Below, in pieces: positions 45,498 to 53,909 of a DNA stretch of 64,000 nt (position 1 is the first letter of the stretch; every line of letters begins with the position of its first letter). The stretch covers positions 1,240,001 through 1,304,000 of the forward strand of contig NZ_CP134876.1 of the NCBI RefSeq assembly GCF_032108445.1, read 5' to 3'. The position numbers and the translations under genes are program-made. A model generated the notes under the pieces. It saw only the letters and a program-made list of their open reading frames with translations. It did not search any database and was not told the DNA's origin. Source of the stretch: Micromonospora halotolerans (GTDB lineage: Bacteria; Actinomycetota; Actinomycetes; Mycobacteriales; Micromonosporaceae).

Positions 45498-46849
45498 CGC
45501 TGCAGCACCGCGGTTGCGTAGCCGTCCGGGTAGAACTGCCAGTAGTCGCGGTACCGGACCGTGAAGGTGCTGGTGCCGCGGGGCAGCGAGTAGGTGAGGG
45601 CGTACCTGCCGCTGGCGTCCATCTTGCCGCGCCAGAACTCCCGCTCGGCCCCGCCGTTGGTCAACGCGGTGATCCACCAGTAGTTGTCGTCGCCGATCGG
45701 CGAGCTCCAGGTCACGGTGAGCTGCGCGGTGCCCTTGTCCTTGCCGGTCCCCACCTGGGCGGCGACGGCCAGGTCGGTGACCGGCGGCTGCGGCGGGTGC
45801 GCCGGCCCGAAGGAGTGCAGCAGCTGCGTTTCCTGGTAGGGGTCGGTCGAGCTGACCGCCCAGGCCCGGGTGCCGTCCCGGTTGACCAGCAGCGTGCCCT
45901 CCCAGAGGCTGTCGCCGTTGCGGAAGTCGACGGCGTACGTCGGGACCGTGCTGCCCTTGGCGTAGAGGTAGACGTCGGCGTCACCGGTGGCGGTCGAGGC
46001 GCGGCCGATGGCGACGGTGGAGCCGTCCCCGGACCAGGCGGCGTCCTGCGGGTAGACGCCGCTGGGGTAGACGGTGGCGTCGGCGAGATCCGGCAGCCGG
46101 TAGGAGTGATGCTCGTACGGGTGGCCGACCGTCTCCACCACCTCGGTGCCGTCCGGGCTCACGGCGTAGTCGATGAGGTTGCTGCCGGTGTTGTCCCGCC
46201 GGGCGGCGATCCTCGGGCTGTCCCCGGAGACGTCGATGACGTACGTGGTGACGGGCGAATACCCGGTGTCGCCGGCGACGAGGAGACCGGGCGCGCCAGG
46301 GCTGGCGTCGATGATCGGGTGGTAGTTGGGGCCCTCGGTGTAGACCACCGGCGGCACGCCGGGCGCCGACCAGATCAGCAGACCACCGGAGCCGATGCCG
46401 GCGTCGATGAACCCGCCGACGACCTTCTCGCCGGTCGGTTCGACGGTGTACAGGTGGGCGCCGGGGGGCGCGGGGTAGCTGGCGATGATGGTGAGCGTGG
46501 CGGCGTCCAGCGCGATGACCCGGTTGAAGCCCTGCGCTGCGTACAGGGTGCGCCCGTCGTCGCTGAGGACGAGGTCGGAGATGTCGGCGACGGCCGTTAC
46601 TCGGTTCAGCAGCCGGCCGTCGAGGTCGGTCACCACCAGCGGCAGCCCGCCACCGACCCCCTGGGCGATGTAGAGGCGGCCGCGCGCCTCATCGAGCTCG
46701 ATCGCCCGCAGGTCGTCCACCGGCAGCTGGGTGCCGACGCTCTTCAGCGGGGCTGCCTCGGCGGCGGCCGGCGCTGCTCTCAGTAGGTCACCGGCGGTGA
46801 GCCCGATCGCCGTGAACATCCCGGACGCCAGCAGTTGACGACGCCGCAT
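45494..46849 (-). CDS. secreted YncE/WD40-like beta-propeller protein
   Basis: This 451-residue exported protein has a signal MRRRQLLASGMFTAIGLTAG, either Tat-like or Sec. Propeller-type repeats follow, each with a pattern like DDLRAIELDEARGRLYIAQG, VADISDLVLSDDGRTLYAAQ and DYAVSPDGTEVVETVG. A C-terminal fibronectin-III-like region closes it (TAQLTVTWSSPIGDDNYWW). Start ATG 46849 follows GGGGAGGTGTC. It is the first gene of a two-gene operon with the lipoprotein and probably acts at the cell surface. Confidence 0.75.
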   Translation of the reverse strand: MRRRQLLASGMFTAIGLTAGDLLRAAPAAAEAAPLKSVGTQLPVDDLRAIELDEARGRLYIAQGVGGGLPLVVTDLDGRLLNRVTAVADISDLVLSDDGRTLYAAQGFNRVIALDAATLTIIASYPAPPGAHLYTVEPTGEKVVGGFIDAGIGSGGLLIWSAPGVPPVVYTEGPNYHPIIDASPGAPGLLVAGDTGYSPVTTYVIDVSGDSPRIAARRDNTGSNLIDYAVSPDGTEVVETVGHPYEHHSYRLPDLADATVYPSGVYPQDAAWSGDGSTVAIGRASTATGDADVYLYAKGSTVPTYAVDFRNGDSLWEGTLLVNRDGTRAWAVSSTDPYQETQLLHSFGPAHPPQPPVTDLAVAAQVGTGKDKGTAQLTVTWSSPIGDDNYWWITALTNGGAEREFWRGKMDASGRYALTYSLPRGTSTFTVRYRDYWQFYPDGYATAVLQR

Positions 46850-47664
46850 GACACCTCCCCGTGTCGGCCAGCCGCCGTACCGACGGCCAGGCGAAACCCT
46901 AGTACCGGGCTCGCGGGGTTTGGAAGCAGCGCGATGACGTGATCTGGCGAAAGGACCAGGGCACCTGTCGCCGGTCTGCCGGCGGGTGCCCTGCCGGATT
47001 GCACTCCACCGGACTGGCGTCACGGCTCGTGACTGAGCTGCCCGGAAATCGGGGTTGACTCGGCGGGTGTTCCCGGGGCGTACTCGATATACGCACCCGC
47101 ACCGCCGGCTGGCGCGGTCGCCAGAAAGAGGCCGCAGGCATCTCAGGACGGGTGCCGGCTGTTGCTCGCGCGGGCGTTGGGGGACGTCGAGAGATGGGAG
47201 GTCCCACATGAAGGATCACTCGTCGGCAAGTTGAGCTGCACCACTGTGGCGCTTGTCGAGCGCTGCCGGTGGCGAGCGTTGCGACCGCTTGTGGCTCGGC
47301 TTGGCCGCCCCGTGTCCGCTCGTTGACCTCAGCCTGCAGTACGGGTTGTGGCGGCACCTGCTGCCCGGCTGCCCACCCCTGCGCGGGGCCTGGATTGTTC
47401 GTTGGCTCGATCACAGTGAGGTAATGGCCGACCTCTGCACGCACAAGGGGTGCGCCTTGCCGGGCAACCCCGGCAGGGTCGCGCCCGCCCGCGAACTGGC
47501 CCTGTGTGGTTAGGGCGCGACCTGGACGGCATCCCCCTTGAATCCCTACAAACGAAGCTGGAGCACGAACATGACCTCGGCTTTCATCAATACGAATAGG
47601 CTGGCGGCTGCCTTCTCGGTTCGCCGGCCAAGGATGACGCCATTCGAGGCTCTACCCGGACGAC
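46850..47664. other. 815-bp region without a supported gene
   Basis: No full gene is visible. Short open stretches exist: an ATG at 47208 after GGGAGGT encodes only 7 codons, and an ATG at 47424 encodes MADLCTHKGCALPGNPGR and 11 more residues, with a GAGG in front. Codon bias looks weaker than in neighbours. The region marks the left side of the integrative-element remnant, so it may hold decayed mobile-element or attachment sequence. I see no tRNA. Confidence 0.4.
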
Positions 47665-48552
47665 GTGTCGGCAGGTGGTGGGCCGTTGGCACCACTTGAG
47701 CAGCGGCCGCCTGACCTGCCCAACGAGATGCGGTCGGGGCGGGAGCGGCTGGAGAACCTCATCCAGGTGCTGATCATGCTGTTGATCGGCGGCGCGGCCG
47801 GCGCAGCCTCGTTCCGTCACGTCCACGACGTCGCGGCGGCGCACGGCCAGCCGGGCTGGCTCGCCTGGGCCGACGCGGTGGTCCTGGAACTGGCCTCAAT
47901 CGCCGCCGGTCTGGAACTGCGCCGCAACCGGCGCCTAGGAAAGAGCGTCGCGTTCCCGGCGACCGTGCTGACAGTGGCGGTGTTCCTGTCCCTGTCGGCC
48001 CAGGTCGTGGAGGCGGAAGCGTCGGTGATCGGCTGGGTCGCCGCCGCGTTGCCGGCGCTCGGCTTCCTGACGATGGTGAAGATCGCCCTCGGCCGCGCCG
48101 ACCCCGCCCCACCCGACCAGACCGCCCGACCCACACCGGGCGAGCCAGGACCGCCGCTGATCGTGGACGCCGCGGTCCCGGACACCCACGAGCCGGTCCC
48201 CGGACCGCCGCTGCCGGTCCCCACGCTCACTGTCCCGGTCCGGGACTGCACCACCGCGGTCCCGGCTGCGGCGGGCCAGGACCCGGCGGTCCCGGACCGC
48301 CGCGACAGCGGCCCACCGGTCCGGGACCGCGGCCCGGAGATCAGCGCGCTGGTCCCGGCCGCCCGGACCGCCGCCCACACGCTCGCCACCCACGGGACAC
48401 CCCTGTCCCGCAAGGAACTCGCCCGGCAACTGCGCGCAGACGGGCATCACCTGTCCAACGCCACCGCCTCAGCACTCGTGCGCGTCCTCCGCTCCGAGGC
48501 CACCCCACCGGCCCCGGCCACGCCGGACCTGTCACGTCAGGAGGCCGCGTGA
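47665..48552 (+). CDS. DUF2637 / Spd-like integrative-element membrane protein
   Basis: This 295-residue protein has the DUF2637 signature (HDVAAAHGQPGWLAWADAVV, then ELASIAAGLELRRNRR) with about four membrane segments in the first ~140 residues. A Pro/Ala-rich linker and a small winged-helix-like C-terminus follow (PLSRKELARQLRADGHHLS). The family is a hallmark of actinomycete integrative and conjugative elements (plasmid spread / transfer genes). Start GTG 47665 is the best available; ATG 47728 is an alternative. Its stop overlaps the next GTG by 4 bp. Confidence 0.82.
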   Translation: MSAGGGPLAPLEQRPPDLPNEMRSGRERLENLIQVLIMLLIGGAAGAASFRHVHDVAAAHGQPGWLAWADAVVLELASIAAGLELRRNRRLGKSVAFPATVLTVAVFLSLSAQVVEAEASVIGWVAAALPALGFLTMVKIALGRADPAPPDQTARPTPGEPGPPLIVDAAVPDTHEPVPGPPLPVPTLTVPVRDCTTAVPAAAGQDPAVPDRRDSGPPVRDRGPEISALVPAARTAAHTLATHGTPLSRKELARQLRADGHHLSNATASALVRVLRSEATPPAPATPDLSRQEAA

Positions 48553-48653
48553 CAGAACCACAACCGGCGACTTCTGACAGAGCACACCGCCCCTGTCGGA
48601 CCAGCGCCTGTCAGGAAGCCCGCCTCCTGACAGAACCTGACCCGACCTGTCAG
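48528..48653 (+). repeat. seven iteron-like CTGACAG/CCTGTCAG motifs
   Basis: The short motif (CTGACAG or its reverse complement CCTGTCAG) occurs at about 48528, 48550, 48574, 48592, 48607, 48626 and 48646, alternating in direction. Copies 1, 3, 5, 6 and 7 match well. The spacing is 15-24 bp. The cluster lies inside a short Cys-rich reading frame between two mobile-element genes, so it may be an origin-like, transfer (clt-like) or regulator binding site. Confidence 0.55.
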
Positions 48654-49013
48654 AGCGAACACCGCCCCGCGCGCCACGGCGCTCGCCGCCAGTGCATCCA
48701 CTGCCCCTCCACCCGCACTCCGGTCTTTGAGCGAGCGACGAGCATGCTGATCCAGCTCAACGGCCCCCACCAGCGCCACCAGCGCTGTCACCGACCCGCA
48801 ACACCCGCCCTCTCACACCACGATTGCAGCGGTGCGACCGGCCATGCCGGTGTCGGTGTCGATCCCCGTCCCACTGTCCGCCTTGAGACCGACCCCCAAA
48901 CTGACCCCCGATACTCGCTGACAGCCCAGGTCAGGTCGGCTCTCACCGACCCCGAGTGGTTCCAGACACACCCTCATGCGTGGGGTGTCCCCCCAGGGGC
49001 CGCCCATGCGTAA
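48549..49013 (+). CDS. small hypothetical protein, mobile-element region
   Basis: This 154-residue frame starts with a GTG overlapping the DUF2637 gene stop and ends inside the start of the replication-relaxation gene. It is Thr/Pro/His-rich with seven cysteines, several in pairs (RQCIHCP, TSACQEA). The start-stop coupling on both sides supports it, but the composition is repetitive because the DNA motif cluster lies within it. It could be a fortuitous frame. No function is suggested. Confidence 0.4.
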   Translation: MTEPQPATSDRAHRPCRTSACQEARLLTEPDPTCQSEHRPARHGARRQCIHCPSTRTPVFERATSMLIQLNGPHQRHQRCHRPATPALSHHDCSGATGHAGVGVDPRPTVRLETDPQTDPRYSLTAQVRSALTDPEWFQTHPHAWGVPPGAAHA

Positions 49014-49944
49014 ACCGCTACCCGCGCCGGATCCGCTGCTGCGCCTGCAGGCCAGCATCACCGCCCGCGACGACCGCCTCCTCGGCTGGCTCTACGACCA
49101 CGGACTGCTGACCACCGACCAGATCGCCACCGCCCTGTTCCCATCCCTCGATTTCGCTCAGCGCCGGCTACGCCGCCTCACCGTCCTTCGGGCGGTGGAC
49201 CGGTTCCGGCCCAACAAACCCGACGGTGGCTCCTACCCGTACCACTACGTCTTGGACCAGCTCGGCTACAGCCACGTCCACGCCCAACGCGGACTCGGCC
49301 CGCCACGTCGGGACCAGGCCCGCCGTCGCAAACAGTCCCTCACGTCGCGCCCGGACCTGCCCCATCTGCTTGGCGGCAACCAGGTCTTCATCGACCTGGC
49401 CGCCCACGCCCGCAGCCACCCCAACAGCCGTCTGGACCGCTGGCAGCCCGCGTCCGCCTTCCACGACCCGGGCGTGTTCTACCGCAAAGGCGGAGACCCG
49501 CAGATCATGGCCCGCGGACCGAGCGGCCTGCCCCGCCCGGACGGCGCCGGGGTGTGGACCGAGCAGGACCGTGCGGTGCCGTTCTTCCTCGAATACGACA
49601 CCGGCCGCGAGCGCCTCGACATCCTCACCGAGAAGATCGCCAAGTACGAACGCTTGTACGCGATGAGCACCTGGGCATGGCCGGTCCTGTTCCACCTACC
49701 GTCGGCGCGACGGGAGGCGAACCTGCACCACCGCCTCACCGGCACCACGCCACGAGCGTTCATCGCCACCACCACCGCCGACCTACGCGCCGCCACCAGC
49801 GCGAGCCCCGCCGACCAGGTGTGGCACCTGGTTGGTCTCGGCGCCGGCCGTCGCCGCCTCATCGACCTGCCCTACAACGACACCCGCCACGACCAGGAGT
49901 TCCCTAGCCGCAGCGCGGCCCGGCCGCACGGGCGAGCATCCTGA
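49006..49944 (+). CDS. replication-relaxation family protein
   Basis: This 312-residue protein fits the Replic_Relax family of actinomycete mobile elements: an N-terminal winged helix (TARDDRLLGWLYDHGLLT) and the typical middle segment HVLGxN-like reading HLLGGNQVFIDLAAHA, then PFFLEYDTGRERLDIL. It is thought to assist plasmid or element replication (DNA relaxation). The ATG at 49006 follows CAGGGGCC. The integrase, Rep and Tra genes of a complete element are not seen, so this is a remnant. Confidence 0.82.
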   Translation: MRKPLPAPDPLLRLQASITARDDRLLGWLYDHGLLTTDQIATALFPSLDFAQRRLRRLTVLRAVDRFRPNKPDGGSYPYHYVLDQLGYSHVHAQRGLGPPRRDQARRRKQSLTSRPDLPHLLGGNQVFIDLAAHARSHPNSRLDRWQPASAFHDPGVFYRKGGDPQIMARGPSGLPRPDGAGVWTEQDRAVPFFLEYDTGRERLDILTEKIAKYERLYAMSTWAWPVLFHLPSARREANLHHRLTGTTPRAFIATTTADLRAATSASPADQVWHLVGLGAGRRRLIDLPYNDTRHDQEFPSRSAARPHGRAS

Positions 49945-49951
49945 TGGCCTT

Positions 49952-49994
49952 GACGGTGTGAGCAGCCCCGGTTGACCGGGCTGCTCACACCGTC
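49952..49994. terminator. long perfect hairpin terminator
   Basis: GACGGTGTGAGCAGCCC / GGGCTGCTCACACCGTC, a perfect 17-bp stem with a 9-nt loop, lies between the replication-relaxation gene and the convergent DivIVA-like gene. One arm contains an alternative shifted pairing. Confidence 0.8.
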
Positions 49995-50070
49995 TGTTCC
50001 GTAGCGGCGGGTGCGGGAGGACCGGAAGCCGGGCAGGCACCTTCGACCAAGCGGCGAGCCAGCCGTGAGG

Positions 50071-50325
50071 TCACGGAGCTTGGTACGTCCGCTGCTGCGA
50101 CTGCCACGCCCGTAGGGCACACTTGATGCGCTGGTTCTCCGCCCGCACGTCGTCCCGCTCGCGAGTACGCCGCTGCAGCTCGAAGGCAAGGCGGTGCAGC
50201 AGAGCATCGACTTCGTCGACCCGATAGCCGCGCCGCCCTCGTCGGGTCAACGGCAAAGGCAGCGCGGCGATCCGATCCGGGGTGAGCGGGCCGCGCAGGG
50301 CGTGCCGGCTGCGGTAGACGGTCAT
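50071..50325 (-). CDS. small DivIVA-domain protein
   Basis: This 84-residue protein has the DivIVA N-terminal helix motif RRGYRVDEVDALLHRLAFEL followed by a charged coiled-coil (TRERDDVRAENQRIKC). Full-length DivIVA proteins are longer, so this is a short variant of the kind seen beside actinomycete mobile elements. Its ATG overlaps the oxidoreductase stop (ATGA, 50322-50325). A role in membrane targeting or pole recognition is inferred. Confidence 0.75.
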   Translation of the reverse strand: MTVYRSRHALRGPLTPDRIAALPLPLTRRGRRGYRVDEVDALLHRLAFELQRRTRERDDVRAENQRIKCALRAWQSQQRTYQAP

Positions 50326-51479
50326 CGCCACGGGATCCGTTCCGGCAGGTGGATCCGTGCTGCGGGCACGCCGGCGGCGAGCAGCCGCAACCGCGCGCCG
50401 GCCAGCATCGCCGGCGGACCGCAGACGTACACCTGCTGGCCGGGACGATGGTGGTCGAGGGCGACGGTCAGCGCATCGCCCCGCTCCCCCGGCTCGGCCA
50501 GCGGATCATGGGAGAACGCCGGCACGACGGTCAGCCAGTCGTGGGCCTGCTGAAGCTTGTCGAGAGTGATCGCGTCGTACAGGCTCGCCACGTCACGGCT
50601 TCCGGCGATCAGCGTCACCTGTCGGCCGTCCGGGGCGGCGGCGACCTGCTCGACGATCGCGCACAGCGGCGCCAGCCCGGTGCCGCCGGCGATCAGCAGC
50701 AGGTCCCCGCAGTGCAGGCTCAGCCCGGTGTCCGTCGGCGGGCCGAGGTAGAGCAGCTCGCCGGGGCATACCTGATGGACCAGGCTGGTGGAGACGGCGC
50801 CGCCGCAGACCGCGCGGACGTGCAGCTCGACGGTGCCGTCCGGGCGCGACGCGTTCGCCGGGCACAGCCAACGCCACCGGCCGGGCCGGCGCGGCGTGCA
50901 GACCGGCACCGCCTGGCCCGGCCGGTAGGGCAGCCGCCGCCACGGCCGTACCGTGAGGATCGCGACCCCGTCGCAGGCCAGGTCGTGGTCGAGCACCTCC
51001 ACCGGCCACCAGGCCGGGCCGTCCCCTGCTCTTGTGGCTGCCCGCTCGACCTCATGCCAGGGCACGGTGGTCCGCAGCGCGTCGTCGATGACCGTCTGAT
51101 GCTCTGGTCGCAGGCCGAAGCGCCGGTACGCGCGGCCCAGGACGCTCAGCAGCGCCAGCTTCTCGGGGCGGTCCGGCCGGTCGGCGAGCCGGCGCACAGC
51201 GGCCTCGACCAGCGGGGCCTCCCGCTCCGGCAGCAGACCCGGGCAGCGGTCCTCGACCTCCTCCCAGAACGAGCGCCGCCGCAGGTAGCTCTCCGCGCGC
51301 CGGCGCTCGGCCTCCGACCAGCCCAGGTACGGCAGATCGGTGCCGGCGGCCAACGCTCTTGCCACCTGCTCCGTCAGCCGGTCCCGGTCCACCCCGATCA
51401 GGTACGGGGACAGTTCCACGTCCGCCGCGACGAGGCTGAGCCAGCGGGCGACCGCCTCGGGCGTCGCCTGTTCCGTCAC
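50322..51479 (-). CDS. flavohaemoglobin-like reductase with altered haem ligand
   Basis: This 385-residue protein has a ~120-residue N-terminal globin-like domain joined to an FAD-binding domain and a NAD(P) domain (LLLIAGGTGLAPLCAIVEQV, VYVCGPPAMLAG). The stretch GRAYRRFGLRPEHQTVID aligns with the proximal-His segment of flavohaemoglobins (QKHTSFQIKPEQ in E. coli Hmp), so the haem-binding His would be a Tyr here. This suggests lost or changed haem use. The GTG at 51479 overlaps the stop of the preceding 73-residue gene (GTGA). The alignment is by eye. Confidence 0.72.
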   Translation of the reverse strand: MTEQATPEAVARWLSLVAADVELSPYLIGVDRDRLTEQVARALAAGTDLPYLGWSEAERRRAESYLRRRSFWEEVEDRCPGLLPEREAPLVEAAVRRLADRPDRPEKLALLSVLGRAYRRFGLRPEHQTVIDDALRTTVPWHEVERAATRAGDGPAWWPVEVLDHDLACDGVAILTVRPWRRLPYRPGQAVPVCTPRRPGRWRWLCPANASRPDGTVELHVRAVCGGAVSTSLVHQVCPGELLYLGPPTDTGLSLHCGDLLLIAGGTGLAPLCAIVEQVAAAPDGRQVTLIAGSRDVASLYDAITLDKLQQAHDWLTVVPAFSHDPLAEPGERGDALTVALDHHRPGQQVYVCGPPAMLAGARLRLLAAGVPAARIHLPERIPWR

Positions 51480-51697
51480 GCCGGCTCCCCGAGCTGCTCC
51501 TCTGTGAGGCCGGCGGCGTAGATCGTGGCGTGGGCCCAGCGGGCCGGGCGGCACGGGTTCGGTACGCGTTCGCTCCGGCACAGCTGGCCCCACGGCCACG
51601 GCCCGGGAGCGTGGACGCGCACCGCGTGGACGGCGAGCGCCAGGTCCTCGTCGGTGACCGGGGTGAGCACGGGACTCTCGGCGAGTACGGCGGACAT
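51476..51697 (-). CDS. small hypothetical protein, first gene of the flavohaemoglobin-like operon
   Basis: This 73-residue protein (ESPVLTPVTDEDLALAVHAV, later ARWAHATIYAAGLTEEQL) has no signature I recognise. It starts at an ATG after GGAGGCGC and overlaps the next gene's GTG, so it is co-transcribed with the reductase and the DivIVA-like gene. The small size and coupling suggest an accessory or regulatory subunit. Confidence 0.6.
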   Translation of the reverse strand: MSAVLAESPVLTPVTDEDLALAVHAVRVHAPGPWPWGQLCRSERVPNPCRPARWAHATIYAAGLTEEQLGEPA

Positions 51698-51946
51698 CGG
51701 TGGGCGCCTCCGGCGGTGGGGTGCGTGGAGTGGCGCCGGGGCGGGCGGGGACGACCGCCGCCGTACGGGGGAACGACGCGGCCGGAGCCCAGCACCCGCC
51801 CCGGGCCATGCGTCTAGCCTCGGGCTCAGCCTGAGCAGGAACTACAGCGCCGGAGGAGCCTCCGTGACGCAGAAATGAGGCGTCTGCGTACCCGCCGGAT
51901 CGACGGGGTGTTACTACAGTGGCGGCAGAACGGAGGGAGATCGGGC

Positions 51947-53185
51947 GTGGCCCTGAAGCGGCACCGACTCTGTCAGCGACGCAAGGCCCTCGGGTTCAGC
52001 CAGGAGCGCCTGGCCGAGCTTCTCGGCGTGGAACGGTCGACCGTGGTGCGCTGGGAGAACGTCGAAACAGATCCTCAGCCGTGGCATCGAACTCGGATTG
52101 CCTTCGCGTTGGGAGTTACGCTCGAACAGCTCGACGACATGCTTGTTGACGTGTCGGTGGCAGCACATCGAGGGCAGGCCATGGGAGATGACGCTCGTAG
52201 TGCCGCCCCCAGCGCCGCACGGCTGGAGCTACTGAGCGGACTACGCACGTTCCTCACCAGCTACCTGACGGCGTCCGAGGGGCCGATGCCATCGCTTGTC
52301 GAGGTGCGGCGGGGCGTTGGCCGGGTACACAACCTCTACCAACGGGCGAGCTACACGTCGGCCGCTCGCCTGCTGCCGGACGTGCTCAGCCAGGCTACAG
52401 CCCTAACTGGCCACGCCAGCGGACTGCATCGCAGCAGCGCCTTTCGGCTGCTCGCTGCCGCCTACATCGCGGCATCGAAGCTGGCAGCCAAGGTCGGTGA
52501 CGGTGACACCGCCCTGCTGACCGCCGACCGGGCTTCCACCGCCGCCCGGCTGGCGGACGACCAGGCCTTGGCAGCCGTGGCCGCCTATCAGGCGGCATGC
52601 GGGCTCATGTTGCTGCCCGGGAGAGCGGGCGACGCCGAACAGATCGCGCTCACCAGCGTCAACCGCCTCGGTGCCGTTGACAACCCAGACCTGCTGTCTG
52701 CGCAGGGAGCGCTGGTACTGCTGGCTGCCGTGATGGCCGCTGGACAGCGCAGCTCTAAGGAAACGGGCCAGTTCCTTGCGCAGGCCGGAGACCTGGCGGC
52801 GGTGCTCGGCTCAGATCGCAACCGGCTCTGGACCGGATTTGGTCCGACGAATGTCGTCATCCACGCGGTCTCCGCTGCGGTTCGAGCCGGCAATGCGGAT
52901 CAGGCGCTGGAGATCGGGTCGCGGCTCGACACGTCGCGGTTGCCGGCGGTGCTGGTCGGTCGACGGGCCCAGGTACACGTCGACTTGGCGGCAGCGGCGT
53001 TCATGTCCGCCGGCGATCGATCGGTCTCCGTGCTGCACCTTCTTGAGGCAGAGCGGGTGGGCGCCGAGGTGGTTTACGCCAACGTGCAGGCGCAAGCGCT
53101 GCTGCTGGACCTGCTGGCCAAGGAACGACGGGCGCCTACGCCAGGGCTGCGGCCGCTGGCGGAGCGGGCTGGGCTGCTGGCATGA
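51947..53185 (+). CDS. XRE-family regulator with TPR-like domain
   Basis: This 412-residue protein has an N-terminal HTH (LGFSQERLAELLGVERSTVV, then RWENVETDPQPW) and a long alpha-helical C-terminus with TPR-like repeats (SAFRLLAAAYIAASKLAAKV), a common layout for actinomycete pathway and morphogenesis regulators. GTG 51947 follows GGAGGGAGA. It is coupled to the flavoprotein gene (ATGA) and lies ~725 bp upstream of the Dpd operon. Confidence 0.88.
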   Translation: MALKRHRLCQRRKALGFSQERLAELLGVERSTVVRWENVETDPQPWHRTRIAFALGVTLEQLDDMLVDVSVAAHRGQAMGDDARSAAPSAARLELLSGLRTFLTSYLTASEGPMPSLVEVRRGVGRVHNLYQRASYTSAARLLPDVLSQATALTGHASGLHRSSAFRLLAAAYIAASKLAAKVGDGDTALLTADRASTAARLADDQALAAVAAYQAACGLMLLPGRAGDAEQIALTSVNRLGAVDNPDLLSAQGALVLLAAVMAAGQRSSKETGQFLAQAGDLAAVLGSDRNRLWTGFGPTNVVIHAVSAAVRAGNADQALEIGSRLDTSRLPAVLVGRRAQVHVDLAAAAFMSAGDRSVSVLHLLEAERVGAEVVYANVQAQALLLDLLAKERRAPTPGLRPLAERAGLLA

Positions 53186-53676
53186 CTCAACGGGGTGTGC
53201 TGGCTCTGGTGGTCTGTGCCGCTCCTCCGGTGCTGCGGATCGGTGAGCTGATTGAACTGCTGCTCGCAGACGGGTGGGCCGTCTGCGTGACCGCTACGCC
53301 GACAGCAGCGACGTGGATTGATCGGGAGGCCTTGGCGCGCCAGACGAGGTATCCGGTGCGGGTGGAGTGGCGAATGCCCGGCGAGCCGGAACCGCACCCG
53401 TCGGCGGATGTCGTCGCCGTGGTGCCGGCGACCTTCAACGTGATCAACAAGTGGGCTGTCGGAATCAATGACACGCCTGCGCTCGGCGTCCTGCACGAGG
53501 CGCTCGGCGTTGGGATCCGGGTGTACGCATTTCCGAACGTCAAGGCGCAGCTTGCCGCCCATCCGAGCTACGACCAGCACCTACGCCTACTTCAGGATTC
53601 GGCCGTCATCGTGTCGCCGCTGCCTGCCGAGTTGGACTGGCCGATGGTCGCGGAGCAACTCAGGACGCCCGTGTAA
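53182..53676 (+). CDS. flavoprotein (PPC-decarboxylase-like fold)
   Basis: This 164-residue protein has the flavoprotein family look: a VLALVVCAAPPVLRIGELIE lead and DVVAVVPATFNVINKWAVGI in place of the usual FMN/substrate site (TFNTINK). The full dfp Lys/Cys pattern is not evident, so it is a flavoprotein of unknown reaction rather than phosphopantothenoylcysteine decarboxylase. The ATG overlaps the regulator stop (ATGA). The regulator-plus-flavoprotein pairing recurs in actinomycetes. Confidence 0.82.
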   Translation: MTQRGVLALVVCAAPPVLRIGELIELLLADGWAVCVTATPTAATWIDREALARQTRYPVRVEWRMPGEPEPHPSADVVAVVPATFNVINKWAVGINDTPALGVLHEALGVGIRVYAFPNVKAQLAAHPSYDQHLRLLQDSAVIVSPLPAELDWPMVAEQLRTPV

Positions 53677-53795
53677 CCCCTCCCGCAGCCGGCTCCGGCG
53701 GGCAGACTTCCCACCGGCTGAGCCAGACGGCCAGCCTGAGCCACTGCGACCGAACCGGTCACGACCGAGTGCGAAGGACACGCCCAGGTCACCTT

Positions 53796-53823
53796 TCGAC
53801 AACGCGCAGTACTCGGGTAACGT
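53796..53823 (+). promoter_or_regulatory. candidate promoter of the Dpd operon
   Basis: TCGACA and TAACGT, 16 bp apart, lie ~90 bp upstream of queC. The leader to the queC ATG contains a possible stem GCAGTA...TACTGC (about 53838-53874). Neither motif is strong; no preQ1-type riboswitch is recognised. Confidence 0.3.
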
Positions 53824-53909
53824 GACGCAACCTGCGAGCAGTAACTACGCATCACTGGCGGAGCAAGCTACTGCAGTTTCTCGACCATCGACGAAGCGAG
53901 GAGCCTCAG

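Noticed and set aside
46850..47664. tRNA gene or attachment site at the left border of the mobile-element remnant
   Set aside because: No T-loop-like GGTTCGAATCC element or cloverleaf pairing was found, and no direct repeats to the right were recognised.
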